Source: Blastocatellia bacterium (GTDB taxonomy: Bacteria > Acidobacteriota > Blastocatellia > Chloracidobacteriales > JADJPF01). Taken from it: 64,000 nucleotides of DNA. The first letter of the stretch is position 1; every line of letters starts with the position of its first letter. The stretch is from contig JADJPF010000020.1 of NCBI GenBank assembly GCA_016713405.1, forward strand, positions 434,001 to 498,000. The letters run 5' to 3'. The position numbers and the translations under genes are program-made. Positions 32,901-41,251 of the stretch are shown one piece after another. The notes under the pieces are model-generated. The model did not search any database. It was not told where the DNA came from and saw only the letters and a program-made list of their open reading frames with translations.

Positions 32901-33551
32901 ATAAATACCTCTAATTAAATTATCATTTGATAAAATGCCATTTTTATTGTCATAAATTTTGTAAGTAGAAGAAGTTATATCTAATTTAATAAGACCTTGG
33001 TTACTACCAACCCAAAGATTATGGTTAGGGTCTTTATAGCCACAACGAAAACGCATTTGAGGGTTTGAAGGAAGATTAGGAAAAAGACTAAATTGTTGAC
33101 CATCAAATTTAATAATTCCTGTTTTTCCAATAAAAAAGAGTTGGTTATCTTTTTCTAAAATATTTGCAATTGCTCCAACATCAGGAATATCTAGTAGTTG
33201 GGTAAATTTTTCCTTACCCTCCTTAATTTCTAATTTTGTAATACCTGTTTCTGTACCAATCCAAAAAAGATTATCAAATTGTTGGTAAATTGTATAAATT
33301 CGGTTATTAATTAGCCCATCATCAGTAGTGTAATTCTTAAATTTAACTCCATCATAACAACTTACTCCATCTCCTGTACCTATCCAAATTTTTCCAGATT
33401 TATCTTGTAGTAGGTCTATAACTAGATTGTTGGCAAGTCCATCTTGAGTTGTATAATTGCGGAAATTATATTTTTGGGCAAAAACTACCAGGTTTAAACA
33501 AGCAAAAAAAATATATAAAAAAGTTACAAATAGAGAAAACTGCTTAGTCAT
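29937..33551 (-). CDS. Propeller-Y_Y_Y sensor fused to a Ser/Thr protein kinase
   Basis: A 1204-residue membrane sensor. A signal peptide (LFVTFLYIFFACLNLVVFAQ) leads into two-component-regulator-type propeller repeats (many DGL...I..D..GNIWIGT units, residues ~25-650), then a Y_Y_Y domain (~690-755, YQLEGFDKNW, PGKYLFKVKA), one membrane helix (~764-787), a Lys/Glu/Asn coiled coil (~790-860) and a Hanks-type kinase (~869-1135). Kinase motifs are complete: IGSGGFGIVF, VAVKVF, HRDIKPDNIF, DFGIAKLL and GTPVYMAPERL. The same extracellular architecture usually precedes a histidine kinase; here the output is Ser/Thr phosphorylation. The last ~65 residues are a Ser/Thr-rich tail. The extracellular ligand is unknown. 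Confidence 0.93.
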   Translation of the reverse strand: MTKQFSLFVTFLYIFFACLNLVVFAQKYNFRNYTTQDGLANNLVIDLLQDKSGKIWIGTGDGVSCYDGVKFKNYTTDDGLINNRIYTIYQQFDNLFWIGTETGITKLEIKEGKEKFTQLLDIPDVGAIANILEKDNQLFFIGKTGIIKFDGQQFSLFPNLPSNPQMRFRCGYKDPNHNLWVGSNQGLIKLDITSSTYKIYDNKNGILSNDNLIRGIYQDTLGDFWLLFQESGILQVVFKDQIVTKTQLFTEKDGLPSNLCFKILQDKAGNYWATTYNGVIKFTLEKSLEPTQVDKLKILQIFQEQNGLVHNNMNPILLDREDNLWFGTHHGLSKLTSEKFVSYDIATGLSSNTIYKTVQDKDGDIWIATHKGVNLLVNNKAIILSNSDSTLGNNTNSVFIDSKERIWVVQELNGVYAFEKQRQGEKISLKKVVSLEAKDKVNRAFSLVEDHLGQIWITTYAAELICYNGQTIKIYSSNTTVNFPETRFLFINTDSKGNIWVGANEGAIKITLGLDSSPTFKHYFTKEGLPAKRVQNIYEDSLGNIWFSSDNSGLFKWDSKTFTQYTTKDGLSSNITYTILEMPKGIFWIATARGVDRFVNGKFKNYNYNDGTSQKSSDVRSLMLDKENNLWFATEFGLKKYIPSLDYQVKTPPTIEIEAIRLDQKLLAYEKYSQLLENKLISFPYFENSFEFDFLGISFINEDLISYQYQLEGFDKNWITTKEKIAKYPNLTPGKYLFKVKALNKNGLPSEVKTLQIEILKPFWLQFWFLSLSFLTIVTLVYGFYAYRIRKIELQKEQLELVVKERTNEVLSQKNELESKNEQLNKKNDELNKKNEELVKSKEELLQSNKKIETIFSALSELLPGSILDNKYRLEDKIGSGGFGIVFQATHLNLSHQVAVKVFRPIDNNVTEEALQRFQMEGVSACRVNHPNAISILDSGITAAGIPYLVMELLKGRTLEKELTKKRTLSLERCVEILLPVCNALSKAHSAGIIHRDIKPDNIFLHKGANGEIVKVVDFGIAKLLGDAASNKVDTLTEAGCIIGTPVYMAPERLSGKPYDGKADVYSLGVMLYELLIGHPPFQASKEDFWSIISLHLTETPRSMTEQNPKISPEVEKVIFQALAKNPNERPTTKELAEKFACVVGFKHLLDETNDPQTDEISISNESSNDLTTKIISAQTPFFNFNSASTSDSFEKKTILNTKK

Positions 33552-33654
33552 AACTGCTTTATTACTTATAGGTTAAAATTTCGGATATTAACGACGGTAG
33601 TTTTGTTTATTTTAGCAGAAGACATAATTAAACGAGATAAAAATTTCTAAAAAG

Positions 33655-33690
33655 ATAGCCTAAAACTTATAAATTTTAGGCTATTTTTTA
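33655..33690 (-). terminator. Terminator after the DinB pair
   Basis: ATAGCCTAAAA (33655-33665) pairs with TTTTAGGCTAT (33674-33684), with a T tract on either side depending on strand. It lies just after the stop of the 33695-34252 gene on the minus strand and ahead of the kinase gene, separating the two units. Confidence 0.85.
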
Positions 33691-33694
33691 AGCT

Positions 33695-34252
33695 TTATGC
33701 TGTGGCGTGAGACTTAGCTTGCTTTATTTCCTGAATTTGACTTAAGTGTCGCATATCATGATAAGCTAACAATGAAAGCCAACCCGGGCCACTAATCATC
33801 ATTCCCATTTCTTTAACTGGGTGCTGAATTTCAATAGAAGCTAAATCATCTAAAGTAGTATTATTAAGAAGCTCTTTTAAAGCATTACGAGACTCTTCTA
33901 AATACTTAGGTATTTCGCTTAGAGAAGGACAATTAACAGGTACTGATCCTTCAGGTGCTACTATACGTTGTTTTCTACCTGGGACACGTTCGGCAATTTG
34001 TTCCCATTCAAAACGTAAATATTCATCAGATTTTCTTTCAACTTTTTGTGCTGCTAAAGTTTTTTGTATACCTGTAGTAATAATTTTTTCTACTAGATAA
34101 AGATGATAAGTAATTTCACTAACTGACCAACCATTTTCAGGTTTTGCATCTACTCCATCACTTATTTCATTAAGTATCATTTCTCTTGCTGTTTCTAATG
34201 CTGCTAGACGATCAGAAAGTGTTGCTGGAAATTCTTGTAACGGATTTGACAT
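33695..34252 (-). CDS. DinB-like four-helix metal-binding protein (paralogue B)
   Basis: A 185-residue member of the DinB/YfiT-like superfamily, four-helix bundles that bind a divalent metal through three histidines; some act as thiol-dependent transferases. Possible ligands here are the His in SEITYHLYLVEK (~residue 50) and the pair in AYHDMRHLSQIQ (~167-171), so the triad looks complete. No membrane or signal segment. It is a tandem relative of the gene just upstream (34323-34859), with conserved FPATL..R...LE, GWSVSEI.YHLY.VEK and SGPGWL.L blocks. Function is unknown. Confidence 0.82.
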   Translation of the reverse strand: MSNPLQEFPATLSDRLAALETAREMILNEISDGVDAKPENGWSVSEITYHLYLVEKIITTGIQKTLAAQKVERKSDEYLRFEWEQIAERVPGRKQRIVAPEGSVPVNCPSLSEIPKYLEESRNALKELLNNTTLDDLASIEIQHPVKEMGMMISGPGWLSLLAYHDMRHLSQIQEIKQAKSHATA

Positions 34253-34322
34253 TAATTTTTACTCCTTAAGATTGAACTCTAGTAAATATTAATTAAATTA
34301 TTTAATTAATTATTAAAAATAA

Positions 34323-34859
34323 TTATTGTTTAAGCTCTTTAAGTTGTTCTACATATCGCAGTTCATGACGAGCAATTAAAGTAAGCCAACCTGGGCCACT
34401 AATTAGCCCTACTTCTTTTACTAAATGCGGACGAGAAACACAAGCTAATTGGTCAAGTGTAGTATTATTAATTAATTCTGATAAAGCTGCACGAGACTCT
34501 TTTATTAGCTCTAATGATTCACTTAACGAAGGGGCGTTGTTAGGTTCTACTACGCTAGGTGCTTGAACTTTTTCTTCTCTATTTCCGGTAAAACCAACAA
34601 TTGTTTGCCATTCTATTTTTAAGTCTGCATCAGATTTTCTTTCAGCTTGTGTAGTTGAAGCTAATGCTTTTTGAAGCATTCCTGTAATACCTTTTTCAAC
34701 AATATATAAATGGTAAACAATTTCGCTTACTGACCAGCCTGACACGGGTTTTGTGTCTATTCCATCTTTAGTTAGTTCTAGTAAAGTGTTTCTAGTTGCT
34801 TCTAACTCAGCTTGTCGGGCAGCCAAAGTTGCTGGAAATTCATTTAATACATTTGACAT
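34323..34859 (-). CDS. DinB-like four-helix protein (paralogue A, one His ligand replaced)
   Basis: A 178-residue paralogue of the next gene on the same strand, sharing the N-terminal NEFPATLAARQAELE block, GWSVSEIVYHLYIVEK and SGPGWLTLIA. At the place of the HDMRH pair it reads RHELRYVEQL, so the last His is Tyr and the usual three-His metal site is incomplete unless another residue substitutes. AGGAG lies ten bases before the ATG. The 70-base gap between the two genes and shared orientation suggest co-transcription after a tandem duplication. Confidence 0.82.
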   Translation of the reverse strand: MSNVLNEFPATLAARQAELEATRNTLLELTKDGIDTKPVSGWSVSEIVYHLYIVEKGITGMLQKALASTTQAERKSDADLKIEWQTIVGFTGNREEKVQAPSVVEPNNAPSLSESLELIKESRAALSELINNTTLDQLACVSRPHLVKEVGLISGPGWLTLIARHELRYVEQLKELKQ

Positions 34860-34892
34860 TAATTTTACTCCTTGGATTGAAAAACTTAGAAA

Positions 34893-36806
34893 CTAACCAA
34901 CATGCACATAAGGACGACGTTTTGGATTAGGTTCAGCTAATCGCAGCACTTCGCGTGTTACAGGTGCAGTATCACCTTCACCAAATGCTAAGTATTTTAA
35001 TACATAAGTAATAGGATTGCCTTCTGTCCATCCAAAATAAACATGTGGTTGAAGGTGAGTTTTATCACGAATATGTAAAAGTAGTGCAGCTATTGCATTA
35101 GGTATAGCTGGGCTTTCGCATCTTAAAATATAATGTTTTCCTTCTTTGACTCCATGCACCTCTAAAACTTCATCTGTAAATTCTGAAGCATCCCCAGCTT
35201 TTATTTCAAGAAAAACTATTAGATCATCAAAAATATTATGAGTGTCACGAGCTTCTTTTTCCTTAAAAGTATAAGTATGCCCGCCAGGTCTATGGGCTAC
35301 AATGCGAATAGATCCTTGTTTAGTAGCTTCTTTAATGAATTTTTGTGCTATATCATCCAAAATTACTTTCTTTGTACGAAGTTCTGTAGAACGTAAAGCA
35401 CGAGATACTAAAGATGTTCCTACTATTGTAAGAATAAAAAATGATGCTATTTTTATTCCTTCAGGTCTTTGATACACATTAAGTAATAAAGTATAGCTAA
35501 AAATACTAGTTATGATAAAAAATAGTATTCTTTTCTTCCATCCGCTTTCCCAGGTAATAAGGCTAACTGCTATTGCTGCTGAAGTAATTAAAGCTAAAAC
35601 CCCAGTTGAATAAGCACCGCCTTGAGCGTTTATATCAGCTTCAAAAAGAACTGTAAGAATAATGCCTACAATTGTAAAGAATATTACTAGCGGCCTAGAT
35701 GCTCTTGCCCAATCAGGAGCCATTCCATACTTAGGTAAATATAAAGGTACAAGATTAAGTAATCCAACCATTGCCGAAGCACCAGCAAACCATAAAATAG
35801 AAATAGTGCTTAAGTCATAAATAGTTCCAAATATATTGCCTAAGTAAAAATAGGCTAAGTAGGCTAATGCACGTCCATTAGCTTGGCCGCCAGTTTGGAA
35901 TTCTTTTACAGGAATTAAAATAGTTGTTATTAAACTACTGCCAATTAAAAAGAAACTCATAATTACAGCAGCAGTTGTTAATAAATATTTTGTATTACGA
36001 ATACGGCCAAGAGGTTTGTCTATTTTATCTGTAAGCTCACCTTTTACTAAAGGCATAACAGAAACGCCAGTTTCAAAGCCTGACAAGCCTAATGCTAATT
36101 TTGGAAATAGAAGTAAGGAAAAGGTAGTTATTCCCCAAATAGAACCATGTGTATTAAAAATATTTACTTTCCAATTAGTAACTACAGAAAAATCCTTAGC
36201 TATATAATAAAATCCTACAGCAATAACAATTAAATTTAATAATAAATAAGCAAAAACTAAGAAAACAGCTAAATTAATAGCTTCCTTAAATCCTTTTAGG
36301 AAGATTAGGCCCAAAGCCATTATCAAAAGGGAAGTAACTATAACAGGATGGTGAAACATCGCTGGCACAAAGGGATTTTCAACAATATGTGCTGTAGCAT
36401 CTGCGGCTGAAAGTGTAATGGTGATAATAAAACCTGTTGCTGCAAATCCAAGTAAAACAAGAACTAATGCTTTACCTTTCCAACGAGGTAGCATTGATTC
36501 TAGGATAGAAATACTTCCTTGACCATGAGGGCTATTTTCTGCAACTGTATTATAGACTGGTAAAGCTCCAAATAAAGTTACTAGCACTAAAACTAGGGTT
36601 GCCATTGGTGATAAAACACCTGCGGCTAAAATAGCAATACTAGGTTGATAGCCTAGTGTAGAAAAATAGTCTACCCCAGTTAAACACATCACTTTCCACC
36701 AAGTAGAGCGTTCATGAGACTTTTGTTTTTCTGGTGTTTTAGTGGATTCTTTTAAGCCTTCTAATAACCATAAATTAAATCGTTTTTTTAGAGCCTTATT
36801 TATCAT
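34893..36806 (-). CDS. APC-superfamily permease with C-terminal soluble domain
   Basis: A 637-residue transporter. After a ~35-residue hydrophilic start, the first helix region reads WWKVMCLTGVDYFSTLGYQPSIA, typical of APC transporters, and about 12 helices extend to ~residue 470 (for example FSLLLFPKLALGLSGFETGVSVMPL in helix 6). The last ~160 residues are soluble and include HRPGGHTYTFKEKE and HVYFGWTEGNPITYVLKYL; they may be a regulatory cytoplasmic domain. It is followed on the same strand by the DinB pair 33 bases downstream. Substrate is not predictable; this subgroup is annotated as amino-acid permease by homology to the superfamily. Confidence 0.85.
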   Translation of the reverse strand: MINKALKKRFNLWLLEGLKESTKTPEKQKSHERSTWWKVMCLTGVDYFSTLGYQPSIAILAAGVLSPMATLVLVLVTLFGALPVYNTVAENSPHGQGSISILESMLPRWKGKALVLVLLGFAATGFIITITLSAADATAHIVENPFVPAMFHHPVIVTSLLIMALGLIFLKGFKEAINLAVFLVFAYLLLNLIVIAVGFYYIAKDFSVVTNWKVNIFNTHGSIWGITTFSLLLFPKLALGLSGFETGVSVMPLVKGELTDKIDKPLGRIRNTKYLLTTAAVIMSFFLIGSSLITTILIPVKEFQTGGQANGRALAYLAYFYLGNIFGTIYDLSTISILWFAGASAMVGLLNLVPLYLPKYGMAPDWARASRPLVIFFTIVGIILTVLFEADINAQGGAYSTGVLALITSAAIAVSLITWESGWKKRILFFIITSIFSYTLLLNVYQRPEGIKIASFFILTIVGTSLVSRALRSTELRTKKVILDDIAQKFIKEATKQGSIRIVAHRPGGHTYTFKEKEARDTHNIFDDLIVFLEIKAGDASEFTDEVLEVHGVKEGKHYILRCESPAIPNAIAALLLHIRDKTHLQPHVYFGWTEGNPITYVLKYLAFGEGDTAPVTREVLRLAEPNPKRRPYVHVG

Positions 36807-36956
36807 AATAGACCTTATTTGATAGACGAGTTGCTACAGGAAAATTTTGGCAAGATTAAAGAAAAAGCTGTATGGGCTGGAAAATTAAACATGAACTAAA
36901 TTTAACTGCATTATTAAAAAAAAGTGAAGCGAATTTTGGAAGGAAAATTTCTTGGA

Positions 36957-37001
36957 AAAGCTAGTAGCTTATGCTTATAAACTACCTAAGCTACTAGCTT
37001 A
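36957..37001 (-). terminator. Terminator of the alpha/beta hydrolase gene
   Basis: A perfect 14-base stem, AAGCTAGTAGCTTA (36958-36971) with TAAGCTACTAGCTT (36987-37000), about a dozen bases after the hydrolase stop on the minus strand and followed by a short T run. Confidence 0.8.
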
Positions 37002-37011
37002 AAATGAAACC

Positions 37012-38085
37012 TTATTTATTTTTCTTACCAGCGGCTAAAATTTGTTTAATTGGATCAATTAAAGTAGCAGGACTAAAAACATGTACATTATGAACTGTAT
37101 TTGCGCCTGTTAGGGGAAAGAAAAGCTTGCTAGAAGAATCTTGGGTTAAATGAGTATAAAGGTCTTGGTGTTCCTTAAGTGTATAAATTCCATCTTGTTC
37201 TAGTGCGATTAAACCAGCGGTTGTTCCAGAAGATTTAGCAAAAATACCTGCTGAAACGGTTGGACGTTGAAAAGGTGGTGCGCCAAGAAATTCTGCTACC
37301 ATTAATGCTGAATCATTGGAGATAAAGCCATTGGCTACAGCTTGATCTGGGGTTGGTGCGCCAGCAACAACTCTTCCCATTAAATCACCATAAAAGAAAC
37401 CAATCCAAACAGGAGGAGGAAATACTACAACTCTACCTTGTTGTGGATCGTCTACACTTAACATAGAAAGCACTGCTGCACCTGTTCCACTATCGGTAAA
37501 TGCCCAGGCTGGCGGGCCCACAATATCTGGTACAACAAAAATAGCGGTTTTAACGCCAAATTCTTTTCTAAAGCTACTATTTTGGCTTACAAGTCTTTGT
37601 TGAGCTAAATGTAGCATTTCTGCACCAAGGCTATGACCAATAATTACATCTGGAGCCATATCAATTTCATTAAGTTTTCTTAAAGATTCAATTAAAGCTG
37701 TTACATAATCACTTAGTGTTAAATCACCAAATTTAACACCAGTTGTTGAAATAGGAAGACTGCTATTGCCATGTCCAGGATAGTTTAACAAAATGGTTCT
37801 GGCTACAAGCTTATTGGTAGTTGTGTCAGTAAATAATTGTTGTGAAAGTGGAATAAAGGTATTGGAATTTTGCCCAGTGCCGTTTAATACTAAAATAGTT
37901 GAACCTTTTTTTGGTTTAGTTGGGTTAAGTACTACATTAGCTCCCATATCAACCGTTACACCAGGTTTAACTTGTACGGTAAAATTGACTCTAAAAGTTG
38001 GGGCTTGAGCATTAACTATATGGCTAAAACCTAAAGTTAACATTAGAAAAAGCCCAAGAAGTGTGGATAAAACAAACTTTTTCAC
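37012..38085 (-). CDS. Secreted alpha/beta hydrolase
   Basis: A 357-residue exported hydrolase. The signal peptide (FVLSTLLGLFLMLTLGFSHIVNAQA) should be cleaved after NAQA. The fold shows the oxyanion strand TILVLNGTGQNSNTF (~residues 63-77), NYPGHGNSSLP, and the nucleophile elbow IIGHSLGAEML (~147-157) with Ser in G-H-S-L-G. The catalytic His is probably in TVHNVHVFSP near the C-terminus; the acid residue is less clear. Substrate is unknown. The gene is a single unit with its own terminator; its start faces the YfhO-like gene across 188 AT-rich bases. Confidence 0.85.
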   Translation of the reverse strand: MKKFVLSTLLGLFLMLTLGFSHIVNAQAPTFRVNFTVQVKPGVTVDMGANVVLNPTKPKKGSTILVLNGTGQNSNTFIPLSQQLFTDTTTNKLVARTILLNYPGHGNSSLPISTTGVKFGDLTLSDYVTALIESLRKLNEIDMAPDVIIGHSLGAEMLHLAQQRLVSQNSSFRKEFGVKTAIFVVPDIVGPPAWAFTDSGTGAAVLSMLSVDDPQQGRVVVFPPPVWIGFFYGDLMGRVVAGAPTPDQAVANGFISNDSALMVAEFLGAPPFQRPTVSAGIFAKSSGTTAGLIALEQDGIYTLKEHQDLYTHLTQDSSSKLFFPLTGANTVHNVHVFSPATLIDPIKQILAAGKKNK

Positions 38086-38273
38086 TAGATCTGTCCTTTC
38101 TAAATAGAAGATGTTTTTAAGCGTATCGTTTAAGTTAAATTCTGAGAATTTTTAAGATTTGTAGATTATTCCATAAATCTTAACCAATAGCCAAGTCTAT
38201 TTTTGCTAAAATTTAATAAAATCTTAATTTTTAGTTTACTTGCTAATATATTGATAAATAATGATTTATATTT

Positions 38274-40772
38274 ATGACTATAAATAAAATTTCTTTTTTT
38301 GACTTAATTACTAGTAAAGAAAATGTACCAATAAAAATACATGTTATTGCTGTTTTAACATTACTAGTAATTATTGTTGGAATGTTTGCACAAGTTTTCT
38401 TTTTAGGAGAAACCTTAGTTGATTTAGCAGCACATTCAAATCAATTACCCTGGGGAGCAAATACAACTGAATATAGTAGTTATGCTTATAATCGACGTGA
38501 TTTAACTGACACCTATATAACACGAGACTATTTTTTAGTAGATAGCTATCGTAGCAAAGAATTACCACTTTGGAACCCTTATATTTTAGCTGGACACCCA
38601 ATCTACGCCGATGGGGTGACAAAAATTTTTGCTCCTACAAATTTGCTTTATTTAATTTTTGATATTCCTTTAGGTTACTCACTTGCAAGACTTTTAGAGC
38701 TTGCTCTAGCTACAATTTTTATTTATCTCTTTTTAATTAACTTAAACTTAAGTCCTGCGGCAGCCTTTACAGGAAGTTTAGTATTTTTACTCTCTGATAA
38801 TGTAATGCAGCATTTAACCTGGCTAGGTTGGTTAGGTGGGCTGATGTGGCTACCTTTAATGTTATTAGCGGCTGATAAAGCTTTATCACAGCGTAAAACC
38901 TTGCCTGCAATTGGTAGTGGTATAGCCTTAGCCTTACAATTTTACTGTGGTTACACCCCAACAGCTATTTATTACCTTGGTGCATTGATTAGTTATTATT
39001 TACTAGTTAGTTTGCTAAATAAAACAATTACTAATAAATTAGCTGCAATTAAAACCTCCTTAAAATATCTATCTATAACATTATTTGTAGGTTTTGGATT
39101 GTCGGCTGCAAATTGGTGGCCTGTCTTTGAGCTACTTAGTTTTTCTAATCGCAAAATTGTTCCTACAGAAATTGGTTATGTTTGGCTTCCACCTTGGCAT
39201 TTGCTGACGTTAATTTTACCTCGTGCCTTTGGTCGTGCCTTTGACCATAATATTTCTAGCCGTTTTGTTGATATTGGCGTTTCACAAGATCATATAATTT
39301 ACTTAGGACTAATAACTTTAATTTTAATAGCGTTTATTTTTTGGCGTAGCGGATGGAAGCTAGCCGACACTAGAATTTACTATTTTCTGTTTTTAACTTT
39401 AGGCGCGTTGTTGGTAATGACTTGTACACCGGTTTATGTACATATAACTAAATATATTCCTGTGCTAAAAACTATTAGAGCCGTTACTAGAATTAGTGGG
39501 CTTTACTGCTTTGGTGCTACAGTTTTAGCTGCATATGGAGCAGACCTTTTATTAAAAACTAGTTGGATAGAACTAAAAGCTTATCTCCAACAAGTTAAAA
39601 AGATTATGTTAGTTTTATTAGGTAGCTTAATTATAGTTATGCTAGGGTTTAATATTGTAGCTATACCTAATAATTTTAGTGAAATGTCAGGAGTCAAACG
39701 CTTAATTTTTAGAATATTAGTTTCTTTGAAAGAATATTTTTACTGGCGTAATTCAGATTTTATAATTTCGTTAATAATAATAGTTATTTTAACCATACTT
39801 TTATTGATATTGGTTAACTCTGCAAAAGACCAAAAAATAAAATTTGCTGTTGCATCCTTGTTAATTTTGTTTTTAGAACTAACTTGGCAATCAAATCAAT
39901 ATAATCCTACATATAAAAGCTCATTAATTTATCCAAAAACTAATGCAACAGAGTTTCTAAAAAATAACATAGGTTTTAGTCGTGTAATTGTTGCACCTGC
40001 TGAGCTTCGAGGTAAAGCAGAAAAAATTATTGGTGATAAAATAGTTGCTCCTCCTAATACTCTACTTCCTTATAAAATCAATACTATTTATGGTAAAGAC
40101 CAGTTATTTCCAAAATGGTATCGTGAATTTACTAATTTAAGTGAGCGACAAGATAGACTAAGCCATATTGTTTTTAATCAAATAAGCTCACCAATGTATG
40201 ATTTTCTTGGTGCTAAATATTTACTTACAGAAAATAATGTAGAGGTTGATAATGTTAATTACAAAGAAGTTTATGAGGGCGAAGGAGTAAAGATTTTTGA
40301 AAATCTACTGGTAAAACCAAGAGCTTTTTTTGCTACAAATTTTGAACAAGTCGATAGACAAGACCAAGTAATTCATAAACTTAAAGAGCAAACACTTGAT
40401 AATTTATCTAACATAATAATTAGTGATAAAAACGTAAATATAGATAATATTAAGGCTGCTAGCAGCACTGATAAAGTAGAAATAATTAGCTATAAAAATA
40501 ATCATGTAGTCTTAAAAACAATTTCTAGTGGCACAAAGTTATTGGTTTTAACAGATACTTATTATCCAGGTTGGGAAGTACTAATTGACAACAAGCCAGC
40601 AAAGCTAATTCGGGCAAGTCATGCTTTTAGAGCAGTTGTAGTAACAGAAGGGGAACACAAAGTAGAATTTATTTTTCGCCCTAAGTCTTTTTATTATGGT
40701 GCAATGATTAGTCTTATAAGTTTGATACTAACAAGTGTTGCTATTTTGTTGTGTAGAAAAGATTTAAGTTAA
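38274..40772 (+). CDS. YfhO-family polytopic membrane protein (glycosyltransferase-like)
   Basis: An 832-residue inner-membrane protein with about 12-14 helices, resembling the GT-C-like YfhO family. A first helix (~25-45) is followed by a periplasmic-type loop with DLTDTYITRDYFL and LWNPYILAGHPIYAD, a motif typical of this family (aromatic/acid-rich loop after TM1). The helices continue to ~residue 560; a soluble beta-rich domain (~580-800, with YPGWEVLIDNKPAKLIRAS) and a final helix close the protein. YfhO-type proteins are implicated in glycosylating lipoteichoic acid or lipids in Firmicutes; the substrate here is unknown. No strong ribosome site is seen. Its last four bases overlap the convergent folA stop. 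Confidence 0.85.
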   Translation: MTINKISFFDLITSKENVPIKIHVIAVLTLLVIIVGMFAQVFFLGETLVDLAAHSNQLPWGANTTEYSSYAYNRRDLTDTYITRDYFLVDSYRSKELPLWNPYILAGHPIYADGVTKIFAPTNLLYLIFDIPLGYSLARLLELALATIFIYLFLINLNLSPAAAFTGSLVFLLSDNVMQHLTWLGWLGGLMWLPLMLLAADKALSQRKTLPAIGSGIALALQFYCGYTPTAIYYLGALISYYLLVSLLNKTITNKLAAIKTSLKYLSITLFVGFGLSAANWWPVFELLSFSNRKIVPTEIGYVWLPPWHLLTLILPRAFGRAFDHNISSRFVDIGVSQDHIIYLGLITLILIAFIFWRSGWKLADTRIYYFLFLTLGALLVMTCTPVYVHITKYIPVLKTIRAVTRISGLYCFGATVLAAYGADLLLKTSWIELKAYLQQVKKIMLVLLGSLIIVMLGFNIVAIPNNFSEMSGVKRLIFRILVSLKEYFYWRNSDFIISLIIIVILTILLLILVNSAKDQKIKFAVASLLILFLELTWQSNQYNPTYKSSLIYPKTNATEFLKNNIGFSRVIVAPAELRGKAEKIIGDKIVAPPNTLLPYKINTIYGKDQLFPKWYREFTNLSERQDRLSHIVFNQISSPMYDFLGAKYLLTENNVEVDNVNYKEVYEGEGVKIFENLLVKPRAFFATNFEQVDRQDQVIHKLKEQTLDNLSNIIISDKNVNIDNIKAASSTDKVEIISYKNNHVVLKTISSGTKLLVLTDTYYPGWEVLIDNKPAKLIRASHAFRAVVVTEGEHKVEFIFRPKSFYYGAMISLISLILTSVAILLCRKDLS

Positions 40773-41251
40773 AAATGTTTTTTATAAATTTGAAATTTAT
40801 AAGCAAATTTTTCACTTTCTGAGTAATGATTTTCTTCCTGAACAAGTTGCCAAACTTTAAGGTCTAGTTTAGGGAAATAAGCGTCACCATCAAAATTTTT
40901 TTCAATTAAAGTTAAATAAACTGTTTCAACTAACGGCAAGCTTTGTTTATAAATTTCTGCTCCGCCAATAATAAAAATTTCTGGGTTTTCTGCTAGCTCT
41001 ATTGCTTCTTTTAAGCTGTCAGCAACTTTAACTCCTTGCACTTGATAGGTTTGTTGCTGGGTCATTACAATATTTTCCCTAGATGGTAAAGCTCTCCCAA
41101 TGGACTCAAAAGTTTTTCGTCCCATTATTATAGATTTACCTAAAGTTAGCTTTTTGAAATATTTAAGATATTCAGGTAGTTTCCAAGGTATAGTGTTGTT
41201 GATTCCTATAACTCGATTAGCTGACATTGCTGCAATTATTGAAAGGCTCAT
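40769..41251 (-). CDS. folA: Dihydrofolate reductase
   Basis: A 160-residue enzyme that reduces dihydrofolate with NADPH. It has the family pattern: LSIIAAMSANRVIGINNTIPWKLPEYLKYF (residues 3-32, with Trp and the acidic Glu27-equivalent), IIMGRKTFESIGRALPSREN (~41-60, cofactor site) and EIFIIGGAEIYKQSL (~91-105). Its ATG overlaps the thyA stop by four bases, a common thyA-folA arrangement, since thymidylate synthase produces the dihydrofolate that this enzyme recycles. Confidence 0.96.
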   Translation of the reverse strand: MSLSIIAAMSANRVIGINNTIPWKLPEYLKYFKKLTLGKSIIMGRKTFESIGRALPSRENIVMTQQQTYQVQGVKVADSLKEAIELAENPEIFIIGGAEIYKQSLPLVETVYLTLIEKNFDGDAYFPKLDLKVWQLVQEENHYSESEKFAYKFQIYKKHF

